NCBI GenBank assembly: GCA_964635875.1
Contig: CAZWRK010000030.1
Span: forward strand, 1 to 38,776
Reading direction: 5' to 3'
DNA length: 38,776 nucleotides
DNA from: CAZWRK01 sp964635875
Lineage (GTDB): Bacteria > Pseudomonadota > Gammaproteobacteria > Burkholderiales > Aquaspirillaceae
Shown: one piece after another, positions 31,394 through 38,433 of the stretch
Layout: the number at the start of each line of letters is the position of its first letter
Numbering within the stretch: position 1 is the stretch's first letter
Translations under genes and position numbers: made by a program
Notes under the pieces: model-generated
Databases searched by the model: none
What the model saw: the letters and a program-made list of their open reading frames with translations, nothing else
What the model was told of the DNA's origin: nothing

Positions 31394-31798
31394 TTAGTAA
31401 ATGAGGGAGAGCTTACGCTCGTAGTGGCGGATAGCCATTTCCAGCTCACGGGCAAGAACAGCTGGCGGTAGATGTTCGATTACAGATGCCCACATCATTA
31501 CGCTAGTCATCCTTGCATGGAGGCTGTTTTGAAGAAAGGAGCCTGGTATGCAGCCCCAATCCGAGACTCCAAGAGGAACATGCTTCTCACAAGGAACCTC
31601 CCGCACAGCCCACGAAGAGGCGGCAACGACGATGCGTCCCCAAGTTTCCCCACAGGTTGTACATACCAAGACTTCGGAGCGCGGACGGCAGTTCGGGTTG
31701 TTGAACCGCGATGTCCCGAGCAGCCGCGTGCCGAGGAAGTAGTGCGCTGTGATCGGGTAGATCACCTCGACACAAGGCGGACGGTGTGTGAGTTGCAT
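31394..31798 (-). CDS. conserved phage protein with CxxC motif
   Basis: A 134-residue protein (MQLTHRPPCVEVIYPITAHY). GAGGGG precedes the start. VLVCTTCGETWGRIVV contains one zinc-ribbon knuckle and CEKHVPLGVSDWGCIPGSFL may give the other ligands. The C-terminal third is helical (LPPAVLARELEMAIRHYERK). Similar proteins occur in phage genomes, function unknown. A RATTAC palindrome lies just upstream of the ribosome binding site. Confidence 0.75.
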   Translation of the reverse strand: MQLTHRPPCVEVIYPITAHYFLGTRLLGTSRFNNPNCRPRSEVLVCTTCGETWGRIVVAASSWAVREVPCEKHVPLGVSDWGCIPGSFLQNSLHARMTSVMMWASVIEHLPPAVLARELEMAIRHYERKLSLIY

Positions 31799-31808
31799 AA
31801 TCCCCTCG

Positions 31809-31826
31809 AATTACTCGCCGGTAATC
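31809..31826. repeat. RATTAC-N6-GTAATY palindrome, copy 7
   Basis: AATTAC-TCGCCG-GTAATC, immediately upstream of the ribosome binding site of 31394..31798. CGCCGG (31816-31821) pairs with CCGGCG (31827-31832) as an alternative hairpin. A 13-bp palindrome (GTATTTAAAATAC) follows at 31832-31844. Confidence 0.7.
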
Positions 31827-31879
31827 CCGGCGTATTTAAAATACCTGCGCCAACAACCAGTCTCCTGGCCGGCTACGGC

Positions 31880-32824
31880 TTACACATTGTGGCCCCAAGA
31901 CTCCTCCCACTCTTGCACTGTCAGCTCCCGGCGTGCCAGTGGGTCCCAGACACGCTGCTCAAAATACATCGGCAGCCAAGTCTCGGGATCGGGGGACTTG
32001 CAGATCTGCTGGAACGTGCAGCCGCCGAATTCCGCGCAGGCGTGGTCGAGGTTGAAGTCATACCAGCCGTCTTTCCACGATTGGATCAGCTTCTCGATGT
32101 CGCGGTTGACCTGGTCGTACCAGCGATTGACCTCGTAGTCGTTGCGGTAGGTGATGGCTTGCTGGGTGTCGTACTTGGTTTTCAGGATCGACACGCCGCG
32201 AATGATAGCACCATCGACCTTGATACCAGCACGACGGGCAGCCCAGGTGTAGCCGGTGAATTGCGAACGCAGCTCCCATTGACGCGCCCAAGACGGGCCG
32301 AGGCTCGACGTTGTCTTGTCGTCCTCGATGTAGGCGCCGCCGGCGAAAGTTGCGATCATGTCGGAGCGCCCTGTGTACAGGATAGGATTGCCTGTAACGG
32401 GGTGGCAGACATCGAGTGGTTCGGCGAAGCTAAACTCGATACCGCGACTACCGTTCGCCAGCGCAATCGGATCCATGCCGCACTCGCCCAAGGGGTAGTA
32501 GTCCATGTAGAACTCAAAGGCGCCTGCAGTGCGCTCGGCAGACTTGGGGGACTCGGGCGGGCACTCGAAGTCCCCATAAGCGATGAGCAGAGCGTGAAGG
32601 CCAGCAGCCACTGCCTCATCACGCGAAGCGCCTTGCTCGAAGAAAGCCTTACGAGCGACTTCCAGCCCCTTGGCGAAAGCCCCACCGGCAACGAGGTGGA
32701 CGCTTTCGGTCTTCGGCTTCCAGTGCTGCATGTACTGCCGGAACATCTTGTGCTGGCAGGAACGGGCGGCACCAATCATGGTAGAGTCGAAGGTGTGGGG
32801 GAACATCGGACGCTGGTTAGACAT
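31880..32824 (-). CDS. Cas4/RecB-like PD-(D/E)XK nuclease with Fe-S cysteines
   Basis: A 314-residue nuclease. The ATG at 32824 follows GGAG and overlaps the upstream gene by 8 bases; the longer open frame is rejected. His43 (SVHLVAGGAFAKGLE), Asp155 (TGRSDMI), the EDDK box (167-170) and the QxxxY motif (188-192) match the RecB/Cas4 catalytic core. Cys23 and the late cluster Cys263, Cys269, Cys275 resemble the one-plus-three [4Fe-4S] arrangement of AddB/Cas4 nucleases. Likely single-strand exonuclease in recombination or replication; no Cas1/Cas2 or CRISPR array is present. Confidence 0.85.
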   Translation of the reverse strand: MSNQRPMFPHTFDSTMIGAARSCQHKMFRQYMQHWKPKTESVHLVAGGAFAKGLEVARKAFFEQGASRDEAVAAGLHALLIAYGDFECPPESPKSAERTAGAFEFYMDYYPLGECGMDPIALANGSRGIEFSFAEPLDVCHPVTGNPILYTGRSDMIATFAGGAYIEDDKTTSSLGPSWARQWELRSQFTGYTWAARRAGIKVDGAIIRGVSILKTKYDTQQAITYRNDYEVNRWYDQVNRDIEKLIQSWKDGWYDFNLDHACAEFGGCTFQQICKSPDPETWLPMYFEQRVWDPLARRELTVQEWEESWGHNV

Positions 32825-33071
32825 TGGAATGCTCCAGTAGGAGAGGTTCGTCGGCGGCTTGCTGCATTGCAGAAGCTGTTTGTTTCGCTTGGAGTTTGGC
32901 TTTCTCCGCCGCGTCATCCTTGATAATCGCGAAGATACGACTAATGGAACCGGGGGAGAGGATTAGCGACTGCTCCCCTTCATCCCCTACGAGACTGACG
33001 ATACCTTTAAGCTGCCCGGCGTCGGTTTCGTAGGATTCCTGCCGACGGATCAAAAGTTGTGCAACACGCAT
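32817..33071 (-). CDS. small conserved phage protein
   Basis: An 84-residue protein (MRVAQLLIRRQESYETDAGQ) starting one base after the preceding stop (TAACATG). The first half has a short beta region (KGIVSLVGDEGEQSLILSPG) and the second is a Lys/Ala/Gln-rich helix. Overlaps the Cas4-like gene by 8 bases, so the two are probably translationally coupled. Function unknown. Confidence 0.75.
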   Translation of the reverse strand: MRVAQLLIRRQESYETDAGQLKGIVSLVGDEGEQSLILSPGSISRIFAIIKDDAAEKAKLQAKQTASAMQQAADEPLLLEHSNV

Positions 33072-33072
33072 G

Positions 33073-33297
33073 TTACAAATCCTCCAGTTCGCCCAACATT
33101 GCGTCGGAGTTGATGTCTTTCTTGGCACGTGCCGTGGACTTGCGTTCCTTGGCTACGGCGGAAGTGGCGGATGCCATCACGCGGTCTTGGCGCAGGGCAG
33201 CAATTGCCTCGCGCATCTCATCTGCGGACAGCGTACCCTCGCGGGCCTTTTGCCGCCACGTTTGGATCTTGGCTTGAAGTTCGGGAGATTGGGCCAT
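33073..33297 (-). CDS. small protein sharing the DAMLxELE C-terminal tail
   Basis: A 74-residue protein (MAQSPELQAKIQTWRQKARE). The first 45 residues form a helical pair with SADEMREAIAALRQDRV; a basic linker (KERKSTARAKKD) follows. The C-terminus NSDAMLGELEDL matches DTDAMLDELEA of 63..617 and the ends of the other paralogs, although the rest is unrelated. GAGG precedes the start. Recognised as a common small phage protein, function unknown. Confidence 0.8.
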   Translation of the reverse strand: MAQSPELQAKIQTWRQKAREGTLSADEMREAIAALRQDRVMASATSAVAKERKSTARAKKDINSDAMLGELEDL

Positions 33298-33298
33298 G

Positions 33299-33397
33299 TT
33301 AACCTCGCGGGGACTGGTTGAAATAGTGCCAGTTGGCACAGACGAATTCGACAAACGCCGGGATGAAGCGCTTGCGGAAGGGGGGCTGTTGTTTCAT
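33299..33397 (-). CDS. 32-residue small protein
   Basis: MKQQPPFRKRFIPAFVEFVC followed by ANWHYFNQSPRG. The ATG at 33397 has AAGGAG at ideal spacing and the stop is one base before the next start (TAACATG), the same coupling as elsewhere in this block. Basic and aromatic; too short for family assignment. Confidence 0.6.
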   Translation of the reverse strand: MKQQPPFRKRFIPAFVEFVCANWHYFNQSPRG

Positions 33398-33485
33398 GGA
33401 TGCTCCTTTGTTGAAAACCATGGATATTATGCACGGAACGCCGCAGACTGGCACGCCCCGTGCATGAAGTATTATTCCTAATCCG

Positions 33486-33839
33486 TTAAACCTTCACGTT
33501 GTCCATGTAGTCCAGGAGGTCATGGAGCTGGCTCTTCAGGACTTGGCAGTGCTCGAACTGCGCGAGGAAGAGTCGCGGCATTTCGCAGGGAATCTCCGAC
33601 ACAGTGTCGCTGCGCTTAACTTCCCGCGAAACGCGCACCGCGTCGAGCTTTTCCTGCATAATAAGAGTCAGATGATTCAGGCCCTGGTAGATAATCTGCA
33701 GTTCCTGCCAGACGACCTCACTCGGAGAGGCTGAGGGAAGCGGGGGTGCCTGGGTGATCTGACCAGCCCCGCCGCCACTTCCTCCTGCGGCGTAGTCGGC
33801 TCCCTTGAAACCTGCGCGGGGATTCTTACTATTAGACAT
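33486..33839 (-). CDS. conserved phage protein, unknown function
   Basis: A 117-residue protein (MSNSKNPRAGFKGADYAAGG) translated from AAGGAG. The first 40 residues are Gly/Pro-rich and flexible. The remainder is a long helical region (WQELQIIYQGLNHLTLIMQE, FEHCQVLKSQLHDLLDYMDN) likely to form a coiled coil. A flexible-tail plus helix layout suggests a small adaptor, but nothing proves it. Confidence 0.7.
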   Translation of the reverse strand: MSNSKNPRAGFKGADYAAGGSGGGAGQITQAPPLPSASPSEVVWQELQIIYQGLNHLTLIMQEKLDAVRVSREVKRSDTVSEIPCEMPRLFLAQFEHCQVLKSQLHDLLDYMDNVKV

Positions 33840-33866
33840 GATGGCGCTCCTTTGTGGTGGTGAAAG

Positions 33867-35129
33867 TTAACCGAGGTAGAGAATCTTCTTCGGACGGCTC
33901 GCCGCAACGTAGAGGCAGCGGTACGCCTCCTGCCGGTTGCGATTGAGCAGAATGTCGCGCCAGTCGACGAATGCGTTCTGGTACGTAGACCCCTGGGCGC
34001 GATGCGCGGTGATCGCGTAAGCGTGGCGGATCGGATGGAAGGCTTCTTGGAACGCCCAGAACTTCCCCCAGAGGCGCTTGTTCATCCGAGCTTCATTCGC
34101 AAGGACTTCCTTCTCACGGGCGAAGGCTCCGAGGGAATCCCCATGCAACACCCGGAAGACGACGGTACTGTTATCATCCAGCGTTGCGGAAATGCGCCAG
34201 ATTTTGAAGTCCGGGTAAAGCGGATGCACGTCCTCGACGACAGTTCCTACCGTACCTTCATCATCCGTCGTAGCGAAGGTTTCATCGTTCAAGCCCTCGC
34301 AGGGGGCCATCGCGATAATACGGTCGCCTGCCGCCCAGGGCTTGTCAGTGTTGTCGAAGATGCGGGAGCGGATGATGCGGTTGTACTTGTCGACTGTGAC
34401 ATTGCGCCACGCGATGACCTTGGTGTGGTTCGGGCGAGAGAAGTGCCCCTGCTCCGCGAGTTCGATGATCTTGCGCTCGAAGGAGATTTGGTCAATGGCC
34501 CATACACCTTCCGTGCCGTCGTTGGCGGAAGTCATCGCGACACGCGGCGCTGGGTGATCGACGACCTTGCGAACTGCAGTGCAGAACTCCAGAATCGGCC
34601 CGGCATTCCGCACGACGTTAGCCAGTTCTGACTTGGGCTCGATCCCCCAGATTGGGGAACGGAGTTCCCCCACCGGAGGCAACTGTGCCGGATCGCCCAT
34701 GAAGATGAACTTGACGCCGAATTCGGCGTTGGCCTGACGGATGAAGTTATATAGCATGGCGCTGACCATGGAACCTTCATCCACAACCACGGCGCGATAG
34801 GTGGACAGATCGACCGGGTCTTCGGGGGCAGTTATTTCTTTGACCTCGCCGTTGGCTTCCATACGCAAGCCGAGCAGCGAATAGATCGTGCGGCATTCGG
34901 GCTTGTAGGCGTCGGAGGTCAGGGTGTCGCGCAGGACTTTGGTCGCCTTGTTCGTCGGCGCGGTGAATATCAGACGGCCTCGAACCTTCTCCACCACGGC
35001 TTGCATGCAGAAGGTTTTCCCGGTGCCGGCGTAGCCCTGCAGCAAGTAGTATTCCTCCCCGGAGGCTAGAAAGGCGAGAATGGCGTCGACCGCAGCGCGC
35101 TGAGCATCGTTGAGTTGTTCGTAGATCAT
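33867..35129 (-). CDS. Dda/RecD2-like SF1B helicase
   Basis: A 420-residue DNA helicase. The start at 35129 (MIYEQLNDAQRAAV) overlaps the upstream TGA (ATGA); an ATG 12 bases earlier lacks a ribosome binding site. Motifs: Q-like LNDAQ, Walker A GYAGTGKT (32-39), Walker B VVVDEGSM, motif III FIFMGDPAQLPPVG, motif V/VI AITAHRAQGSTYQN and YVAASRPKKILYLG. SF1B helicases move 5'-3' and in T4 (Dda) assist replication initiation and recombination. Confidence 0.92.
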   Translation of the reverse strand: MIYEQLNDAQRAAVDAILAFLASGEEYYLLQGYAGTGKTFCMQAVVEKVRGRLIFTAPTNKATKVLRDTLTSDAYKPECRTIYSLLGLRMEANGEVKEITAPEDPVDLSTYRAVVVDEGSMVSAMLYNFIRQANAEFGVKFIFMGDPAQLPPVGELRSPIWGIEPKSELANVVRNAGPILEFCTAVRKVVDHPAPRVAMTSANDGTEGVWAIDQISFERKIIELAEQGHFSRPNHTKVIAWRNVTVDKYNRIIRSRIFDNTDKPWAAGDRIIAMAPCEGLNDETFATTDDEGTVGTVVEDVHPLYPDFKIWRISATLDDNSTVVFRVLHGDSLGAFAREKEVLANEARMNKRLWGKFWAFQEAFHPIRHAYAITAHRAQGSTYQNAFVDWRDILLNRNRQEAYRCLYVAASRPKKILYLG

Positions 35130-35554
35130 TTCAGTTCCCATACAGGAATGTAGTTAAGTTCTTCGAGTTCATTGCCGTCGAGGGCTTCGAGGAAAAGGTG
35201 GGCGGTCTGCAGGATGTAAATCGGGAGGTTCAACATACGCGCGACCTTGACTTCCTCCGCAATGCCCTTGGAAGTCCGCCAGCCTTCGAGGGGGGCAATC
35301 CAGAGCTGACCAGCGTGGCGGAGGATGGCAATGCACTGGTCGAGCCAAAAGGCATGAAGCTCAGCTAGCGCTGGGTTAATGGAGGCAAGTTGCGCCGCGA
35401 TCTCGTGCCCGTGGGTGATCGGGCTGAACACGGGGGCTCCATTGTAAGCCATGACTTCGGCTGCGATGCGCGTGAGCTGTGCCGCACGGGCGCTACGGAC
35501 TTCGCTATCGGGGCTGGAGTACGGCCCAGCAAGGTAGATCATATCGTTGCTCAT
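35126..35554 (-). CDS. DUF1937/DUF4406-type nucleoside 2-deoxyribosyltransferase-like protein
   Basis: A 142-residue protein. MIYLAGPYSSPDSEVRSARA, FSPITHGHEI, the W-L-D-Q-C segment and PLEGWRTSKGIAEEVKVARM are characteristic of this family, related to nucleoside 2-deoxyribosyltransferases. It probably binds or transforms nucleotides. It overlaps both neighbours by 4 bases. Confidence 0.85.
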   Translation of the reverse strand: MSNDMIYLAGPYSSPDSEVRSARAAQLTRIAAEVMAYNGAPVFSPITHGHEIAAQLASINPALAELHAFWLDQCIAILRHAGQLWIAPLEGWRTSKGIAEEVKVARMLNLPIYILQTAHLFLEALDGNELEELNYIPVWELK

Positions 35555-35814
35555 TGGGAACCTTTCGGTTGGTTATAAATCGGGGAGGCGTCGCAGCATT
35601 TACTGACGACAGCAGTTTGACGGTCAGTGCCTTTGGTGCCCCAGAACTCATACGCCCCGATACCAATGTCGATGGTCTTCGGTTCGAAGGGCTTGCGACA
35701 CGCGGAGCAGAGTCGGTCGTAGGAGCTGGGTTCGCAGCGCCCGCTTCCGAAGCGGTGCGGGAAGGGGTAGGCACTGCAATAACACGGGCGGGGGCGGGAG
35801 CGCGCTGGCTTCAT
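35551..35814 (-). CDS. small cysteine-rich (zinc-ribbon) phage protein
   Basis: An 87-residue protein with AAGGAG upstream. Cysteines occur as CYCSAYPFPHRFGSGRC, LCSACRKPF and KCCDASPIYN. The first motif is a recurrent signature of small phage proteins; the second is a CxxC knuckle. Metal binding is likely; function unknown. Overlaps its downstream neighbour by ATGA. Confidence 0.8.
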   Translation of the reverse strand: MKPARSRPRPCYCSAYPFPHRFGSGRCEPSSYDRLCSACRKPFEPKTIDIGIGAYEFWGTKGTDRQTAVVSKCCDASPIYNQPKGSQ

Positions 35815-36353
35815 TTCGGCTCCTTGCGAGGGCCCTCGGCACAGTGATACGGCTCATCCGAAGTCGCTTCAACACAGGTGCCGAGACGGTCAAGAGCCGG
35901 CTGGGGAGAGAGGGCGGCCCGCCCGACGCTGCTATTGGCCCCAACAGCCTGCGGCGGCTCACGATCAACGTAATACTCTAGAGCTTCCCGTAACCGCTCA
36001 TTGGCTTCCCGCGCGCTTGCAAGAGTGTTAGCGAACTCTTCAAGATTCTCCTTAGAGATTCGCTTGAGGGCCTCAATCTCCGCGTCACGCTCGGCTAGTG
36101 CCTCGGCCATGTAGGTGTCCAGACTGGTGGTAATGCCGGGTTGTACAGAAAGCGCGCTGCGCGCTGTGGCTGCAGCAACCATAAGTCGCCGTTCCACCAA
36201 GTCTTTCAAGCGTTTGTCTCGCGTTTCGCTCAATACAACTGCAAGCCCTTCAAATTGGGCCGCATCAAAACACTTGATCACATATTCCAGCGCCTCTCGC
36301 AACTGCTTCACCACGAGTTCGCTGGGGGCGAGTTGTTCGCAAACTTGGGCCAT
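35811..36353 (-). CDS. helical phage protein with coiled coil
   Basis: A 180-residue protein. The ATG at 36353 (MAQVCEQLAPSELVVKQLRE) overlaps the upstream stop (TGATG). It has two helical regions, about 10-75 and 95-140 (ALAERDAEIEALKRISKENL), the second a heptad-containing coiled coil, then a disordered tail (VGANSSVGRAALSPQPA). The segment LREALEYVIKCFD recurs as LREALEYYVDREP, an internal duplication. Function unknown. Confidence 0.75.
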   Translation of the reverse strand: MAQVCEQLAPSELVVKQLREALEYVIKCFDAAQFEGLAVVLSETRDKRLKDLVERRLMVAAATARSALSVQPGITTSLDTYMAEALAERDAEIEALKRISKENLEEFANTLASAREANERLREALEYYVDREPPQAVGANSSVGRAALSPQPALDRLGTCVEATSDEPYHCAEGPRKEPK

Positions 36354-36559
36354 CACAGCACCCCCGGCACAGGAGTCGGGGGCAAGCCGCGCTGACGCAG
36401 ATCGGCGCGGATCAAGCCCTCGATGTACTTTGACCACGCCCCGAAGGGGACGCGGCCTTCGAGGTCACTGTACAGCTCCAGTTCAACAGCGACGACAACG
36501 TCCTGCGGGAGGCTGATGTTTTTTTCGACGGGACGGATGGCTTTGCGGGGACGGGGCAT
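36353..36559 (-). CDS. ribbon-helix-helix-like DNA-binding protein, candidate
   Basis: A 68-residue protein (MPRPRKAIRPVEKNISLPQD). A basic N-terminus leads into ISLPQDVVVAVELEL (strand-helix) and FGAWSKYIEGLIRADLRQRG (second helix), the outline of a ribbon-helix-helix regulator. AAGGAG lies inside the end of the upstream gene, one base before the start codon's TAACATG junction. A candidate phage transcription factor; DNA binding is unverified. Confidence 0.65.
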   Translation of the reverse strand: MPRPRKAIRPVEKNISLPQDVVVAVELELYSDLEGRVPFGAWSKYIEGLIRADLRQRGLPPTPVPGVL

Positions 36560-36560
36560 G

Positions 36561-36824
36561 TTAAATCTCCTTACAGTTACAACGGGTTGCGAGTTCACGC
36601 TTGTGGGCTTGAAGGGCCCACTTCGCAGCTCTCGCCGGGTTACGCAGCAGCACCGTGTCCCCCTTGAGGGCGCATTGCGCGTAGATGGCTTTATCGTCCG
36701 GCATGTCGGCGGTGAAGAGCTTGCCGACGTGGTGATCGTGCGGAAGGAGCAGGTTGATCTTGCCGGTGGAGTTCTCGGCGCGGATGCCCTTGGCTTCACG
36801 GGTGAGTTTAAGCAGAGTTGACAT
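36561..36824 (-). CDS. small conserved phage protein
   Basis: An 87-residue protein (MSTLLKLTREAKGIRAENST) with AAGGA five bases upstream. It has a short beta-hairpin-rich part (GKINLLLPHDHHVGKLFTAD) and a C-terminal helix with HKRELATRCNCKEI. Its end carries the ribosome binding site of 36353..36559. Function unknown. Confidence 0.75.
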   Translation of the reverse strand: MSTLLKLTREAKGIRAENSTGKINLLLPHDHHVGKLFTADMPDDKAIYAQCALKGDTVLLRNPARAAKWALQAHKRELATRCNCKEI

Positions 36825-36832
36825 TGCAATCC

Positions 36833-37003
36833 TTATGGATAGATGGAGTGGTGGAAAGTATAATCGTTGGCGGCGGTGTCCCACTTGAAAACTTCAATCG
36901 TGTAACCCAGCTCACGCCAGAAGACGACTTCGCCATAGGAGACTGCGAGCATTTCGTCTCCGCAGTCACGGCAGATATAGTAACGCGGGAGCCTGGGGGG
37001 CAA
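36833..37003 (-). CDS. short zinc-knuckle protein, start uncertain
   Basis: An open frame of up to 56 codons ending at 36833 encodes RYYICRDCGDEMLAVSYGEV and then VFWRELGYTIEVFKWD. The CxxCG and aromatic pattern look like a real protein. The only long start is TTG at 37003 with AGGGGG directly adjacent; an ATG at 36952, preceded by GGAG, gives 39 residues. Lies between 37016..37609 and 36561..36824 in the same direction. Confidence 0.5.
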   Translation of the reverse strand: MPPRLPRYYICRDCGDEMLAVSYGEVVFWRELGYTIEVFKWDTAANDYTFHHSIYP

Positions 37004-37015
37004 CCCCCTACAGCC

Positions 37016-37609
37016 TTACTCGGCACAGTCGACCTCCTTGCCGTCTGCCGTGTACCATTTGTCGAGTAGGGAAAGGGCTTCGCTGCAACACTTGTCCGAC
37101 ACCAACCAATCGAATTGCTGGTTGATGCGTTCAAGCCCCCAACGAGCAAGCCGCGTTAGGAAGCTTGCTACTTTGGGACATGCTGCGGATGGCCGCCGCT
37201 CGTCGGAATACGCCCAAACCAATCCAACCTGCCCCGCTGTTTTGCTTACCGCGCTCAGCTTATCAAACTCTTCCGCGATACTCAAAAGCTCCCTATCCGC
37301 TGGCGCGTAGGCCCTGATTTTGTCGAGGCAGCCCCCGTTAAACGTTATTACTCCACGGAAAGCTAGGGTGTCATGGGCCCCCCAGTACACGGTTGGGAAT
37401 CGTCTTTTCCCCCCACCAACAGTTCTTACTTCGTCCATCGCCAGCTCAATTCCAAGGCACCCGCAAACCCGCGCAAAGTCGTCGATGACACCATCAAACT
37501 CGTATACTTCCAGCGGGTTGTTGTTGCGATACTTCACCATGACTTCAACTTGGATGTTATCCGCCAGCTCCTCAAACCGATACACTGTTTGCGTAATTTG
37601 CTTCGGCAT
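37016..37609 (-). CDS. conserved phage protein of a family often labelled 'antitoxin'
   Basis: A 197-residue protein. The ATG at 37609 (MPKQITQTVYRFEELADNIQ) follows GGGAG; the longer frame is rejected. VYRFEELAD, the FARVCGCLGIELAMDEV segment, TVYWGAHDTLAFRGVITFNG and DKIRAYAPADRELLSIAEEF match a phage family commonly called antitoxin of a toxin-antitoxin stability system, a label without experimental support that I know of. No toxin gene is adjacent. Role unknown. Confidence 0.7.
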   Translation of the reverse strand: MPKQITQTVYRFEELADNIQVEVMVKYRNNNPLEVYEFDGVIDDFARVCGCLGIELAMDEVRTVGGGKRRFPTVYWGAHDTLAFRGVITFNGGCLDKIRAYAPADRELLSIAEEFDKLSAVSKTAGQVGLVWAYSDERRPSAACPKVASFLTRLARWGLERINQQFDWLVSDKCCSEALSLLDKWYTADGKEVDCAE

Positions 37610-37655
37610 TTTATACTCCCTTAGGGTAGCAAGTAGATTAGATTCGGGTGCGGGT

Positions 37656-37832
37656 TCAGCGCCGTGGACAGACACAGCTATCCCCTTTGCGGTCATAATC
37701 CTGGCCCTTGTGGGCGCACTCCATGGCCCGCGCGTCTTCATAGTCCATCTGGGACACGAAGCCGAAGGCGGCGAGAAGGAACGCAAAGATGGCGCATACT
37801 TTCCATGTAGAGGGCTGAGAATGCGTGCTCAT
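37656..37832 (-). CDS. small single-pass membrane protein
   Basis: A 58-residue protein. The ATG at 37832 (MSTHSQPSTWKVCAIFAFLL) overlaps the upstream TGA (ATGA). Residues about 11-28 are a membrane helix, followed by QMDYEDARAMECAHKGQDYD and a C-terminal CVCPRR. The QMDYEDA motif recurs in small envelope proteins of proteobacterial phages and plasmids. Function unknown; the tail probably faces the periplasm. Confidence 0.7.
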   Translation of the reverse strand: MSTHSQPSTWKVCAIFAFLLAAFGFVSQMDYEDARAMECAHKGQDYDRKGDSCVCPRR

Positions 37833-38392
37833 TGCCATACCGCTTTCGTCGAGGTGGAGAGCTGGAAACCGTGGGCCGAGGCGCAGACTGCACACATCGG
37901 AACGGCGATTTCCTCATGGATGACTTCATTCGCGGGGGCGGCGTCGGGCTTGGCCTCCCCATTGGCGGCAATCTTGGCCGCGACAAGTCGAGTCGTGGTG
38001 ATTTGCGTGCGATGCTTTTGGCGGTAGTACATCCCCCCAAAAACTGTATGGACTTGCCCGCAGGCACAAGTCACAACGCGGAACAGTGCGACGTTTGCAA
38101 GAGTCTGCCATTCCCGCTTCGATTCCCATTCCTGCAGTTTGGCTTCAATATCCCTGCGATCTTCTTTGGACATTCCGCCGCGCTTAAGCAGTTCGCGGTA
38201 CGCCTTCCCCGCGTTGTCTTCTTCCCGCAGGGCGATACTCTCTGCCATCAAGGCGTCGAGATCATCAAGGTCTTTTACGGCCGCTGCGCGCCCCGTGTGG
38301 GGGCTTTCGTGTGCAAGGGCTTCGAGATCATCGAAGAGGCCTTCTATCTCAGCCTCGTTGATCGGGCCGCAGTTAAGGGATGATGTTGTCAT
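37829..38392 (-). CDS. conserved phage protein with C-terminal zinc ribbon
   Basis: A 187-residue protein translated from AAGGAGG. The acidic N-terminal half (NEAEIEGLFDDLEALAHESP, KDLDDLDALMAESIALREED) is helical. The second half contains TCACGQVHTVFGGMYYR and VPMCAVCASAHG, two cysteine pairs typical of a zinc ribbon. First gene of the operon read from the promoter at 38463..38491. Confidence 0.75.
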   Translation of the reverse strand: MTTSSLNCGPINEAEIEGLFDDLEALAHESPHTGRAAAVKDLDDLDALMAESIALREEDNAGKAYRELLKRGGMSKEDRRDIEAKLQEWESKREWQTLANVALFRVVTCACGQVHTVFGGMYYRQKHRTQITTTRLVAAKIAANGEAKPDAAPANEVIHEEIAVPMCAVCASAHGFQLSTSTKAVWQ

Positions 38393-38433
38393 TTACTTTA
38401 ACCTCCTTAAAGCCTACCATTCCGGCAAACATG

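Noticed and set aside
31880..32824. Cas4-like gene as evidence of a CRISPR system
   Set aside because: No cas1/cas2 and no regularly spaced repeat-spacer array; the nuclease fits a phage recombination role.
31472..32923. 483-codon + strand frame
   Set aside because: Antisense to the Cas4-like nuclease and its downstream neighbour, with no initiation signal.
36992..37010. GGGGG-TTG-CCCCC hairpin as a terminator before 36833..37003
   Set aside because: No T tract follows, the loop is only three bases, and an apparently real short frame begins there.
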